Shown: positions 24,244 through 32,741 of the stretch, in pieces | Layout of the letters: each line of letters opens with the position of its first letter | How positions within the stretch are numbered: position 1 is the stretch's first letter | NCBI GenBank assembly: GCA_002701295.1 | Contig: NZUJ01000004.1 | Span: forward strand, 1 to 32,741 | Direction: 5' to 3' | From: Ponticaulis sp. | GTDB lineage: Bacteria; Pseudomonadota; Alphaproteobacteria; Caulobacterales; Hyphomonadaceae | DNA: 32,741 nucleotides | The notes under the pieces: model-generated | Databases searched by the model: none | What the model was told of the DNA's origin: nothing | What the model saw: the letters and a program-made list of their open reading frames with translations, nothing else | Translations under genes and position numbers: made by a program

Positions 24244-27200
24244 GTGTGGAGACATCTCGCACTATCAATAGGGTGCGCCGCAATCCTGGGATTGCAGGCA
24301 GGGCAAGCTCATGCCGCACATTCAGCATCCTGCATCGCGCCAGAAGTCACTATGCTGGGGACGACGTACGCACTTTCAGAAGGTTATCGCCTGACAGAGG
24401 AAAGTAGCGAGACGGATATTGGCGGTGTGGTTCTGAACAGACGGCTCGATCTGTCCACGTCGTTCAGCTTCGATATGGAACTCTATACCGGTGACACTGG
24501 CTCAGATGGCGCTGGTATGGGTCTCACATTCCATAATGACAGTCGCGGAAAAACGGCTCTGTCGTCATCGCTTGAAGAAAGCATGGGCTTTGGTCTCACG
24601 GACAATATCACGCCCTCGCTCAATATCGAGCTTGATACCACCAATAACGGTTTTGCGGATATTTCCGACAACCATTGGGCTGTGATTCTGGATGGTGATG
24701 TCCGGCAGTCGAGCTCTGGCAACATCGTCGAAAGCACGACATCATTTGGCTATAGCATTGAGGACAACGACTATTACCAGGCGACGCTCGCCTGGAATGC
24801 GACAACCAATACCTTGACCTTTACCTTCAACGGTAGCCAGCTGTTTTCGACAGTCTATGATATTCCGAGCCATGTCGGCACGGACTATCCATGGTTTGTT
24901 ATCACCGCCGCGACAGGCAACTCCGAAGACAATGAACATAGCGCGTGTTTCAAGTCTGAGCCGGCCTATGCACCGCAAAACTATGTAATTGAGACGGCCG
25001 ATAGCGGATACAATTCGCTCCGTGAGGCCATCAATTACGTCAATGCCAATTCCGGCATTGATAATGTGGATTTCTATATTCCGGGAACGGGGCCATTCGT
25101 GATTACGGCAGGCAGCTCGCTGCCCACCATAACTGATTCTGGCGTAACGATTGATGGTACTTCTCAAGCTGGGACGAGTTGCGGTGATCTCTGGAATGGC
25201 GACGGCCACACCATCATGGTCGAACTGGATGGCCCGGGGAGCGGCTATGGCCTGACGTCGACCACCTCCGACACCACGGTGAAAGGTCTGTCGATTACCG
25301 ACTTCGAGGTGGGGGTGCTGGCATCAGTCGGGTCCTCCAACACGGTGGTCCAGTGCAATTATCTCGGTTTGAACCCTGATGGTACAGCGGCTGGGAATAC
25401 AGCTGCCGGAGTGGCCAGTGTCGGCGCCAACACGCTTGTTGGTGGACTTTCCACCGGCGAAGGAAATGTCGCGTCCGGCAATGTCTGGGGCGCGGTTTCC
25501 TATGATGGCGCAACCGGATTTATGGTGCGTGGAAACTTCATCGGCACCAATCCATCCGGAACGAGCGCTGTTGCCAACAATATCGGTGTGAACAGCTATA
25601 CGGGAACGGTTACCTGGTCTGATGTGACCGACAACCTGATTTCCGGAAACTCTGAAGACGGTATTGTGTTGAACTCAGATGACACGGTCACCGGGTCGTC
25701 AGGCGATGCCCTTATCGTGGGTAACTATATCGGTGTTAGTCGCACCGGAAATGCAATCCTTGCAAATGGCGAATCCGGCATTGAGCTCAACTCAGCGACT
25801 GTTTCCGGCTTCACGATTGGCGGCGCTACGAGCAATGAACGCAATATAATTGCCGGAAATTCCCTCGACGGAATTACGCTCACCGATGTGACTGATGTCG
25901 ATGTACTGGGTAATTATATTGGCCTCGGCGCAGACGGATCGACCAGTATTTATAATCGCAGCGACAGCATTGAACTGAATTCGGTGTCGTCTGTGAACAT
26001 AGGCGACAACACGTCGGACGGACGAAATGTGCTGGCGACATCCGAAGAGCGGGGTGTCATCATAAATGGCACGAACTCATCCATCAGCATCAGCGGAAAT
26101 TATATCGGAACCGACGCGACAGGAAATGCCGGTATCGATAAGAACCAATATTCCTACTATGGCAGTAGCGATGGGATCGGTGTCTACGGGTCTGTCAGCA
26201 CGCTTGATATTCTGAATAATGTCATCGGCAATTACGAGACAACGCAAATCGAATTCTGGAACGCATCAGGATCGAACGTAACGATTCAGGGAAATTATCT
26301 GGATGTCGGCGCTGATGGAACAACTGATATTTCAAACTCAGCGACAGCGATTGAATCCGCGGACAACTCAGCCGCACTGAGATTTGGCGGCAGCATTTCG
26401 ATTTCAAATCTCGTCATTGGCGGAACCGGGGCAGGCGAAGGCAATATCATTGCCAATAACGACAATCTGGGTGTCTTCATTCTGAACTCCCAGGCAACGA
26501 GCTTCGTCGGGAATACGGTCTACGGAAATGTCAGCGCCGGCATACGGATCGACAGTGGCGCAACGTCGGTTTCGATTCTGCAGAATTCAATTCATTCAAA
26601 TGGCGGCATCGGAATTGATCTGGGAACTGACGGCGTGACGGCCAATGACGCCGGAGATGGCGATAGCGGTGCGAACAATCTTCTGAACTTTCCGGTACTG
26701 AACTCGCTGACGGCCTCCGGAACTTCTCTGTTCTATGATCTCAATCTTGATGCGGCGACAAATGCGGATGGCTATCGCATTGAATTCTTCGTGTCCGATG
26801 CCGCAAGCGCGACAGGCAATGGGTCGGGCGAAACCTATCTTGGGTATCTGGATGTCACAGGCCCAGGCGCGGACACGAATTACACCGGTACGCTGACAAT
26901 GTCTCAGAGCTTGTCATCGGGTGATATCATCACGGTGACAGCTACAGCGATATCTGGCGCAGGCTATGGCCCGACATCAGAATTTTCCGGCAATATAGCG
27001 GTCGTTCTGGGATCATTGGTTGTGACGAACACCAATGCTTCAGGGTCAGGGTCGCTGGCGGAAGCGATCAGTCTGGCCAATGCCGATGCGGGCCTGGATG
27101 AGATCGAGTTTGATATCTCTGGAACGGGTCCGTTCACGATCACCCTGTCGTCTGGACTCACGGTGACGGATGCTGACGTCACGATTGATGCCACCACGCA

Positions 27201-30200
27201 GACCGGCACGGTTTGCGGTGACCTCTGGAATGGCGACGGCCACACCATCATGGTCGAACTGGATGGCCCGGGAAGCGACTATGGCATCACCTCCAGTGCG
27301 GCGAATACGACGATCAAAGGGCTATCAATCACTGACTTTCAGGTTGGAATTGTTGGCGATAGCGCCTCCTCTGGATTGACCGTGCAATGTAACTATATTG
27401 GGCTCAATCCGGATGGCACGGCAGGCGCGAATACCGGTGCCGGCGTCGCTGTTCAGGGAAGTAGTCCGCTCATTGGTGGGTTAACCTCTGGGCAGGGCAA
27501 TGTCATTTCCTCCAATTATTACGGCGTGCTGTCAGACAACGGCGCGTCGGGCATTATGCTGCGGGGAAATTTTATCGGATCTGATCCTACCGGAGCGTCA
27601 GCTCGCGCCAATGAGGTCGGTATCAACAATTTCACGGGCGCGACGACATGGTCGGATATCACTCAAAATCTGATTTCCGGAAACACCGCGCAGGGCATTC
27701 TGTTTGATTCCGGCGATACGATTACCGGGTCATCGGGCGACCTCAATATTACGGGCAATTATATCGGGCTAAATCGTGCAGGCGATGCAGCTCTGGCGAA
27801 TGGCGGAGATGGTTTGTCATTCGATGCGGGCACGTCGGGTGTCACCATTGGCGGCATAGTCGACTCGGCGCGCAATCTCATCAGTGGGAACGGCACCAGC
27901 GGCATCTGGCTGAACGGCGCAAGCGATATAACGATATACGGAAACTACATCGGACTTGATGCGACGGGTACCACAGCGGTCGGCAATTCCTCTGTTGGTA
28001 TTGCGTCTTCAGGGGCCAATAATCTGACCATTGGCACAGGCGTGTCTGCGGGCCGGAATGTGATCGCAGGAAATGGGTCCCGCGCGATCCAGCCGCAGGG
28101 GACATATTCCAGTCTGACGATTTCAGGAAACTATGTGGGGACTGATGCCACCGGAAATGTAGCGCTTTCGAATGGATGGGCAGTTGGCACAAATGTGCAG
28201 GACGGCATCTCTTTTGATGGCGGCGTCAACGCAACAACTGTGTCCATAACCGACAATATCATTGGAGGGTACAATGCCGCTCTGCTTGAGTTTTGGGGTG
28301 GAACGGCGACCGACGTCACAGTGCAGGGAAATAGCCTCGGTATTGGCGCCGACGGCGCATCAGATATTTCGACAGGCACATCCACCGAAGCTGTGATCTA
28401 TCTCGGTGGCGGAACGATGGACTGGAGCAATTTCACGATTGGCGGTTCAGGCGCTGGTGAAGGTAATATTGTCGCGAATGGCGGCTCTGATGGGATCGAG
28501 ATTACGACAGCGGGAACCAGCAATACGATTGTCGGCAATGCCATCTACGACAATGCCGGGAATGGTATCGAAGTCATCTCGTCATCCGGGATTTCAATTG
28601 ATGGAAATAATATCGGTCTGGCCGCTGATGACACGACCGTTCTCGGCAACTCGCAAAATGGCATCCTGCTGACGACGGCGAGTAACATCACAATTGGTGA
28701 AGCCGGTTCGGGCAATGTTATTGTCGGCAATTCGTCCAATGGCATTCTGGGGACAGATACTTCTTCGGTCACCATTCAGGGTAATCTGATCGGCGTGCTG
28801 ATGGATGGCGTGTCTGATGGCGGCAACCTGGCTGATGGCATCCGATTCGCCTCGGGGCCGAACGATACCTTAACGATCGGCGGCACGGCGTCGGACGAGG
28901 AGAATGTCATCGGCTATAATGGTGGCGACGGCATTGAGCTGAGTTATGTCACAACGGCCAGTCTTCTGGGCAACAGTATCGGAGCGTCTGCCGACGGCTC
29001 AGGTGCCGCTGGAAATGGCGGCCACGGAATTTATCTATTCACGTCGTCTGCGATCGATATCGGCGATGGGACGACAGCTGGTCTCAATTATATCAATTCC
29101 AACACGAATGACGGTGTGAATATCGATGATTCCACATCCGTGGCGCTCTACGGAAACGCTATCGGTCTGTCGTCAGACGGCATAACAGCGAGGGGGAATC
29201 AGAATGCCGGGATTCGGCTTCTTGCTGGCACGGCGTCTACGAGCGCTGTCATTGGCGGTACGACCTCCGGACAGGGAAATATCATCGCCAATAATTCCGA
29301 AGAAGGCATCACCCTGGTCGATGCGGCGACGAGCGCGACCATTCTGTCGAACCTGATCTATGCCAATACAGGATTGCCGATTGATCTGGGTGATGACGGC
29401 CTGACGGACAATGATTCAGGCGATGGCGATACGGGTGCGAATGACCTGCTCAATCGCGCCGATCTCGACGGGCTTTATGCAGAAGGTTCGGGAACGCTTT
29501 CCTATTTCTTCACGTTGGATGCACCCGTGAATTCTGACGGGTATCGGGTGGAACTGTTCCGGACAGGATCTGCAAATTCAGACAATGCAGGTGATCTTGA
29601 AGAGTTTATCCTGGCCATTGATACGGGAAGTCACGCTGGAGGAGCTGTCAGATATGCGGCGCAGGTCGCCGAGAGTTCCGGATTGACGATTGGTGACATT
29701 CTGACGGCAACTGTCACATCGTTCACTGGAGCAACGACTTATGGTGTAACGTCTGAACCGTCGTCCAATTTTGAGCTTCAGGCGCTGTACGAGTACACAG
29801 ATATCCCACTGACGGGCACCAGCTATGGGTCGTCGCGACACGAGATGAGTCCCTATGTGTATCTGGGGTCGGTCGTGTCGGGAGATGCTGCCGCTTTCGA
29901 TAGCGCCGACGCTGATGGTGATGATGATGACGGCGTCACAATTCCATCCGGTAGTCAGGGAGCTGATATTCAGATCAGTTTCGATGTTGCAGGCGATGGC
30001 GGCTATTTGTCGGGTTGGCTGGACTGGAATGGTGACGGGGACTTCGCTGACACGGTCGATGGCATCAGCGAGGTTTTGGCAAGCGATATTCAGGATGGCG
30101 GCGCTGATGATGCTGATGGCAGTGTTAACGGCACAATCGTGCTCGATGTCACTATTCCGAGCAGCGCGACCACGAGCCAGACTTTCGCACGCTTCAGATG

Positions 30201-30717
30201 GTCGACCGAAAGCGGCCTGGATTCTGTTCAGGATGCCCAGGATGGTGAAGTCGAAGATTTTTCCATTCTGATCTCCGGAACTGCCGTTCTGACGGCGTCG
30301 CAGAGCAATGCGATTTATGACCCGTCTTCGCTCGGGCTCTATGCCGTGCCGGGAAATGATCTGGTGATCAGCATTTCAGCGACGAATATCGGCGGCGGAT
30401 CGTCGGATACAGACAGCATTCAGTTTGTGGATGAGATTCCGAGCGATCTGATCTTCTATAATGGTACGACGACTGAGTTTGGCGGCAATACAATTGGCTG
30501 GACCGAAACAGACACGGGACTGTCTTTCTCCGACTCGACGGATGTCGCCTATTCCAATGCCGGCACCCGGCCGACTGATTTTTCCGAGTGTAGCTACACG
30601 CCGACATCGGGCTATGACGACAATGTTCGCTATATCTGTTTCAATCCGAAAGGTGCCATGTTGGCGGGTGACCCGGACCCTGAATTTACACTGCAGTATC
30701 GCGTACGCATCCGCTAA
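24244..30717 (+). CDS. Giant secreted lectin-like/beta-helix/GEVED surface protein
   Basis: The 2157-residue protein has a signal peptide (MWRHLALSIGCAAILGLQAG, cleavage near AHA). Residues about 33-240 resemble an L-type (legume) lectin fold: SGADGAGMGL-type strand DGAGMGLTFHND, NIELDTTNNGFADISDNHWA, LTFTFNGSQLF. Two long right-handed beta-helix blocks follow (about 258-915 and 937-1840), each opening with an LREA/LAEA-type start, containing many GNYIG..DG.. coils and closing with GDGDSGAN/GDGDTGAN caps and a beta-sandwich. A GEVED domain lies at about 1888-2003 (LSGWLDWNGDGDFADT) and a DUF11-like end at about 2020-2157. There is no barrel, LPXTG, RTX or PEP-CTERM signal, so display must depend on another protein; the upstream barrel protein is the obvious candidate. 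The start is GTG 24244, behind a leader ORF. Confidence 0.85.
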   Translation: MWRHLALSIGCAAILGLQAGQAHAAHSASCIAPEVTMLGTTYALSEGYRLTEESSETDIGGVVLNRRLDLSTSFSFDMELYTGDTGSDGAGMGLTFHNDSRGKTALSSSLEESMGFGLTDNITPSLNIELDTTNNGFADISDNHWAVILDGDVRQSSSGNIVESTTSFGYSIEDNDYYQATLAWNATTNTLTFTFNGSQLFSTVYDIPSHVGTDYPWFVITAATGNSEDNEHSACFKSEPAYAPQNYVIETADSGYNSLREAINYVNANSGIDNVDFYIPGTGPFVITAGSSLPTITDSGVTIDGTSQAGTSCGDLWNGDGHTIMVELDGPGSGYGLTSTTSDTTVKGLSITDFEVGVLASVGSSNTVVQCNYLGLNPDGTAAGNTAAGVASVGANTLVGGLSTGEGNVASGNVWGAVSYDGATGFMVRGNFIGTNPSGTSAVANNIGVNSYTGTVTWSDVTDNLISGNSEDGIVLNSDDTVTGSSGDALIVGNYIGVSRTGNAILANGESGIELNSATVSGFTIGGATSNERNIIAGNSLDGITLTDVTDVDVLGNYIGLGADGSTSIYNRSDSIELNSVSSVNIGDNTSDGRNVLATSEERGVIINGTNSSISISGNYIGTDATGNAGIDKNQYSYYGSSDGIGVYGSVSTLDILNNVIGNYETTQIEFWNASGSNVTIQGNYLDVGADGTTDISNSATAIESADNSAALRFGGSISISNLVIGGTGAGEGNIIANNDNLGVFILNSQATSFVGNTVYGNVSAGIRIDSGATSVSILQNSIHSNGGIGIDLGTDGVTANDAGDGDSGANNLLNFPVLNSLTASGTSLFYDLNLDAATNADGYRIEFFVSDAASATGNGSGETYLGYLDVTGPGADTNYTGTLTMSQSLSSGDIITVTATAISGAGYGPTSEFSGNIAVVLGSLVVTNTNASGSGSLAEAISLANADAGLDEIEFDISGTGPFTITLSSGLTVTDADVTIDATTQTGTVCGDLWNGDGHTIMVELDGPGSDYGITSSAANTTIKGLSITDFQVGIVGDSASSGLTVQCNYIGLNPDGTAGANTGAGVAVQGSSPLIGGLTSGQGNVISSNYYGVLSDNGASGIMLRGNFIGSDPTGASARANEVGINNFTGATTWSDITQNLISGNTAQGILFDSGDTITGSSGDLNITGNYIGLNRAGDAALANGGDGLSFDAGTSGVTIGGIVDSARNLISGNGTSGIWLNGASDITIYGNYIGLDATGTTAVGNSSVGIASSGANNLTIGTGVSAGRNVIAGNGSRAIQPQGTYSSLTISGNYVGTDATGNVALSNGWAVGTNVQDGISFDGGVNATTVSITDNIIGGYNAALLEFWGGTATDVTVQGNSLGIGADGASDISTGTSTEAVIYLGGGTMDWSNFTIGGSGAGEGNIVANGGSDGIEITTAGTSNTIVGNAIYDNAGNGIEVISSSGISIDGNNIGLAADDTTVLGNSQNGILLTTASNITIGEAGSGNVIVGNSSNGILGTDTSSVTIQGNLIGVLMDGVSDGGNLADGIRFASGPNDTLTIGGTASDEENVIGYNGGDGIELSYVTTASLLGNSIGASADGSGAAGNGGHGIYLFTSSAIDIGDGTTAGLNYINSNTNDGVNIDDSTSVALYGNAIGLSSDGITARGNQNAGIRLLAGTASTSAVIGGTTSGQGNIIANNSEEGITLVDAATSATILSNLIYANTGLPIDLGDDGLTDNDSGDGDTGANDLLNRADLDGLYAEGSGTLSYFFTLDAPVNSDGYRVELFRTGSANSDNAGDLEEFILAIDTGSHAGGAVRYAAQVAESSGLTIGDILTATVTSFTGATTYGVTSEPSSNFELQALYEYTDIPLTGTSYGSSRHEMSPYVYLGSVVSGDAAAFDSADADGDDDDGVTIPSGSQGADIQISFDVAGDGGYLSGWLDWNGDGDFADTVDGISEVLASDIQDGGADDADGSVNGTIVLDVTIPSSATTSQTFARFRWSTESGLDSVQDAQDGEVEDFSILISGTAVLTASQSNAIYDPSSLGLYAVPGNDLVISISATNIGGGSSDTDSIQFVDEIPSDLIFYNGTTTEFGGNTIGWTETDTGLSFSDSTDVAYSNAGTRPTDFSECSYTPTSGYDDNVRYICFNPKGAMLAGDPDPEFTLQYRVRIR
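25018..29765 (+). repeat. Internal duplication: two beta-helix blocks inside the giant gene
   Basis: Block 1 starts near 25018 and block 2 near 27052, offset 2034 nt. Across 25179-25238 and 27213-27272 the DNA is nearly identical, with only one mismatch noticed (gat versus gac), although flanking DNA has diverged. The caps at 26656 and 29422 are offset by 2766 nt, so block 2 is about 732 nt (244 residues) longer. Confidence 0.8.
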
Positions 30718-30784
30718 ACCTCAATTGAATTTTGATGACATTCACCCTTGTCGATGAACCTGTTAAGATGGGTTCGTGACCTGA

Positions 30785-30973
30785 GATCAATGGGATACGG
30801 TCGGGCGCTTCCTGAACACGCTCGTCACGGACATCTCGACAGAGAATATCGATAGTTTTGACCCATTGATTGGTCAGACATTCGGCGAGTTGCTTTCCGA
30901 TTTCGAACGTGCACCGCCCGAGGACATCAGTGCATCAGTCTGGCAGCCGGGTTCGGAATTCGAGATTGCGTGA
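30785..30973 (+). pseudogene. Start-less ORF remnant after the giant gene
   Basis: From just after a tga (30782-30784) to the tga at 30971-30973 the frame encodes 62 residues that look like real protein (DQWDTVGRFLNTLVTDISTE, then SFDPLIGQTFGELLSDFERA, ending GSEFEIA), but no ATG, GTG or TTG start is present. Just upstream in another frame ATG 30735 opens MTFTLVDEPVKMGS and stops at 30779. Together they look like one small gene broken by a frameshift and a stop, or the 3' stub of a lost gene. I do not recognise the family. The rest of the gap 30718-30984 shows no other feature. Confidence 0.45.
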
Positions 30974-30984
30974 AACGATCAGCA

Positions 30985-32157
30985 CTAGCGGCCCTTAAGG
31001 CGATAGGTGATGGCCGAAAGGCTCCAGAGAATTATGGCGAGCGCAAGCGCCAGACCTGAAGACCCCTGCCAGCCACCCAGATCATAGGCCACGGTTCCAC
31101 CCCAGCTCGCCAGACCGCCGCCAAGAAACATGCAGACGATGTAGATCGTCATTAGTCGGGTGCGGACCTCTGCTGGCTGGCTAAGGAATGTCATCCGATT
31201 GGTGACGTCGACTGACGGGCCGACAGTATTGGTGATGAAGATCGGAATGAGCAAAAGCCAGAGGTTATGGCCGACGAAAAAGAATAAAGTGACGCCGACA
31301 ACATAAACTGATGTGAAGTAGAAGCGAGCACGCCGCGCACCGATACGATCTGCGACTTTGCCGAATTGCGGCGTCAGGATCAGATTAAACAGGGTCAGCG
31401 CGGCGAGATACCCCACCACATCAGTGCCATAGCCCATCTCCTCGCTCGTCAGATGGAGGCCCAGCCCCATCCAGATGGCCAGAAAGGTTCCGAAACCCAG
31501 GCCCTGAATTGTCCCTGAAATGAGAATTTCCGGATAGGTCCTCATGACGGTGACGACGCTGAGGATGAGGCGGGGATAAGGCAGGTGCTTGCGTGGAACG
31601 CTGTCTGTTGTGCGGCGCTTTTCCATGATGATGGAGAGGAGGATGGTCACCAGAAACATCAGCGCGGCGCCGATGAGATAGACCACGCGCCATCCCAGAT
31701 ATTCCGAAACGACCCCGGCGCCAGCGCGCGCGAACAAAACGCCGAACAGGACGCCAGCGGTGAGGATTGCTGTCGAATGGCCGAGCCGGGACAGCGGTAT
31801 ACGTTTCGATACATAAGCGGGGATGAGGTAGGGCGCGATAGTGAAGAAGCCCATCACGGTTGAAGCAACGAAAAAAGTCCAGAATACAGGAGAAACAGCC
31901 ATGACCAGCAGTGTCACCACCTGACAGGCGGAGAATAAGAGGACCAGGCTGCGATTACTGAACCGGTCTCCCAGCGGCAGAAGCAGAAAAATACCGACGG
32001 CAAGTGCGATCTGATTGAGCGAGGGGACGATGCCAATCATGGCATGAGAAATGCCGAACTGGTCAGCAATCGTCGCAATGATTGGATGGATATAATAGGC
32101 GTTTGCCACAGTGATGCTGCTCGCTGCGGCGTATAGGAGAAGGCTTCCATCCGACAT
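30985..32157 (-). CDS. MFS transporter
   Basis: The 390-residue inner-membrane protein has about twelve hydrophobic segments in two halves joined by a charged middle loop (IIMEKRRTTDSVPRKHL), the major-facilitator layout. The motif-A loop between TM2 and TM3 reads GDRFSNRS, close to the GxLaDrxGrR signature. Opening and closing segments (NAYYIHPIIATIADQF; RLMTIYIVCMFLGGGLASW) resemble drug- or small-molecule/H+ antiporters of about 390-400 residues. The substrate is unknown. No strong ribosome site precedes the ATG at 32157, but no upstream in-frame start exists before a stop. It is divergent from the gene starting at 32428. Confidence 0.9.
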   Translation of the reverse strand: MSDGSLLLYAAASSITVANAYYIHPIIATIADQFGISHAMIGIVPSLNQIALAVGIFLLLPLGDRFSNRSLVLLFSACQVVTLLVMAVSPVFWTFFVASTVMGFFTIAPYLIPAYVSKRIPLSRLGHSTAILTAGVLFGVLFARAGAGVVSEYLGWRVVYLIGAALMFLVTILLSIIMEKRRTTDSVPRKHLPYPRLILSVVTVMRTYPEILISGTIQGLGFGTFLAIWMGLGLHLTSEEMGYGTDVVGYLAALTLFNLILTPQFGKVADRIGARRARFYFTSVYVVGVTLFFFVGHNLWLLLIPIFITNTVGPSVDVTNRMTFLSQPAEVRTRLMTIYIVCMFLGGGLASWGGTVAYDLGGWQGSSGLALALAIILWSLSAITYRLKGR

Positions 32158-32292
32158 ATCAGGAGCGGATGGTTCAGCTGTATCCGGGGTGTCTATGTCC
32201 TTGGAAATTGCCTTTGTCCTTCACACACGTCTCAGACGATCCGCCAGACATGATACTGGCTGGCGCGAGAACACAAGGCTTAGGTTAATGCC

Positions 32293-32320
32293 TGGGTGAT
32301 AACCACCCACCATGTTTTTG
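32293..32320 (+). promoter_or_regulatory. Hairpin TGGGTG/CACCCA in the divergent gap
   Basis: TGGGTG (32293-32298), five-base loop, CACCCA (32304-32309), then ccatgttttt. It resembles a weak terminator or an operator between the divergent MFS gene and the last gene. The rest of the 270-bp gap is A/T-rich with no clear promoter boxes. Confidence 0.3.
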
Positions 32321-32427
32321 ACCGTGTTTGTCAGATTTTAACCGGATTTCCACCCAATTCGGAACGAAAATCACTGTGTATGGTTGAGTTAGAGGAATTT
32401 GCACAGACGATCTACAGGAGCAAAACC

Positions 32428-32741
32428 ATGACTGTCGCGACAAATCAGGCCCTCGAAACGATTTACGGAGAGGTCAAGCGCCACGAAGCTTGTCTGGCCA
32501 AGGTTGAACGATCAGCCTTCCGAGTTGAGCGAGATATTTTCGGAAGCCTTCTGGCTGAGTCCCGGGCGATTGGCCATGATCTGGAAAATGTCATGATCGA
32601 GCGCAACATGTCCCCGGACCAGATCGACATACCTTCTGCCAATCAGACCGTGACGCCACATTCACTGATCGATCAGCGCAACAAGATCAGAGATTCATAC
32701 GCGGCCGCAATCGCAGACTTCACCACACAGTCGTCTGTTCG
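32428..32741 (+). CDS. Unrecognised helical protein (N-terminal 104 residues, cut by the window end)
   Basis: ATG 32428 is preceded by CAGGAGC, a good ribosome site eight bases upstream. The frame stays open to the window end: MTVATNQALETIYGEVKRHE, ACLAKVERSAFRVERDIFGS and so on to DSYAAAIADFTTQSSVR. It is predicted mostly helical, rich in charged residues, with no signal peptide or membrane segment. No family is recognised. It is divergent from the MFS gene. Confidence 0.7.
   Translation, partial: MTVATNQALETIYGEVKRHEACLAKVERSAFRVERDIFGSLLAESRAIGHDLENVMIERNMSPDQIDIPSANQTVTPHSLIDQRNKIRDSYAAAIADFTTQSSV

Noticed and set aside
25018..29765. Regularly spaced repeats resembling a CRISPR array or minisatellite
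   Set aside because: The repeats are degenerate, in frame and protein-level beta-helix coils; there are no identical 25-40 bp units with unique spacers.

Overview
The window reads as chromosome of an alphaproteobacterium, most likely of the Hyphomonadaceae/Maricaulales kind. This is inferred from the conserved gene order rplT-pheS-pheT, the moderately high G+C by eye, and a TGTCATCCCGG...CCGGGATGACA intergenic element of the type scattered through alphaproteobacterial genomes. No rRNA, tRNA, transposase, integrase or CRISPR array is visible.

Positions 1-7306 are mostly core genes: the end of rplT, a pheS...pheT operon interrupted by an ASCH-domain gene and a one-TM protein gene (all joined by overlaps or a 2-nt gap), a six-TM voltage-gated-type potassium channel, and pyruvate kinase. 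Positions 7459-9819 encode a beta-helix/RTX protein of the type I-secreted kind, followed by a LysE-type exporter, a secreted helical protein on the minus strand, and lepA. Between lepA and an intergenic repeat lie two unrecognised genes, the first clearly more A/T-rich than its neighbours. A lipoprotein type-B carboxylesterase (minus strand) follows. Next to it is a 57-codon gene with its own near-consensus promoter, a palindrome in the promoter spacer, a strong Shine-Dalgarno and a terminator.

The most unusual part is 17158-30717, four co-directional genes for exported proteins with DUF11-like or related surface modules: a 157-aa single-domain protein, a 375-aa protein, a 1688-aa protein joining carboxypeptidase-like/SdrD-B folds and DUF11 to a large C-terminal outer-membrane beta-barrel, and a 2157-aa protein with an N-terminal L-type-lectin-like domain, two long right-handed beta-helix blocks (an internal duplication), a GEVED domain and a DUF11-like end. 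I infer a cell-surface adhesion or display system in which the barrel protein is the outer-membrane anchor or exporter; none of this is proven by sequence alone. Upstream of it is an intergenic region dense in dyad symmetries. The giant gene appears to be translated behind a 13-codon leader ORF.

The window closes with a decayed or frame-disrupted ORF remnant (30785-30973), an MFS transporter on the minus strand, and the start of an unrecognised helical protein that runs off the end.
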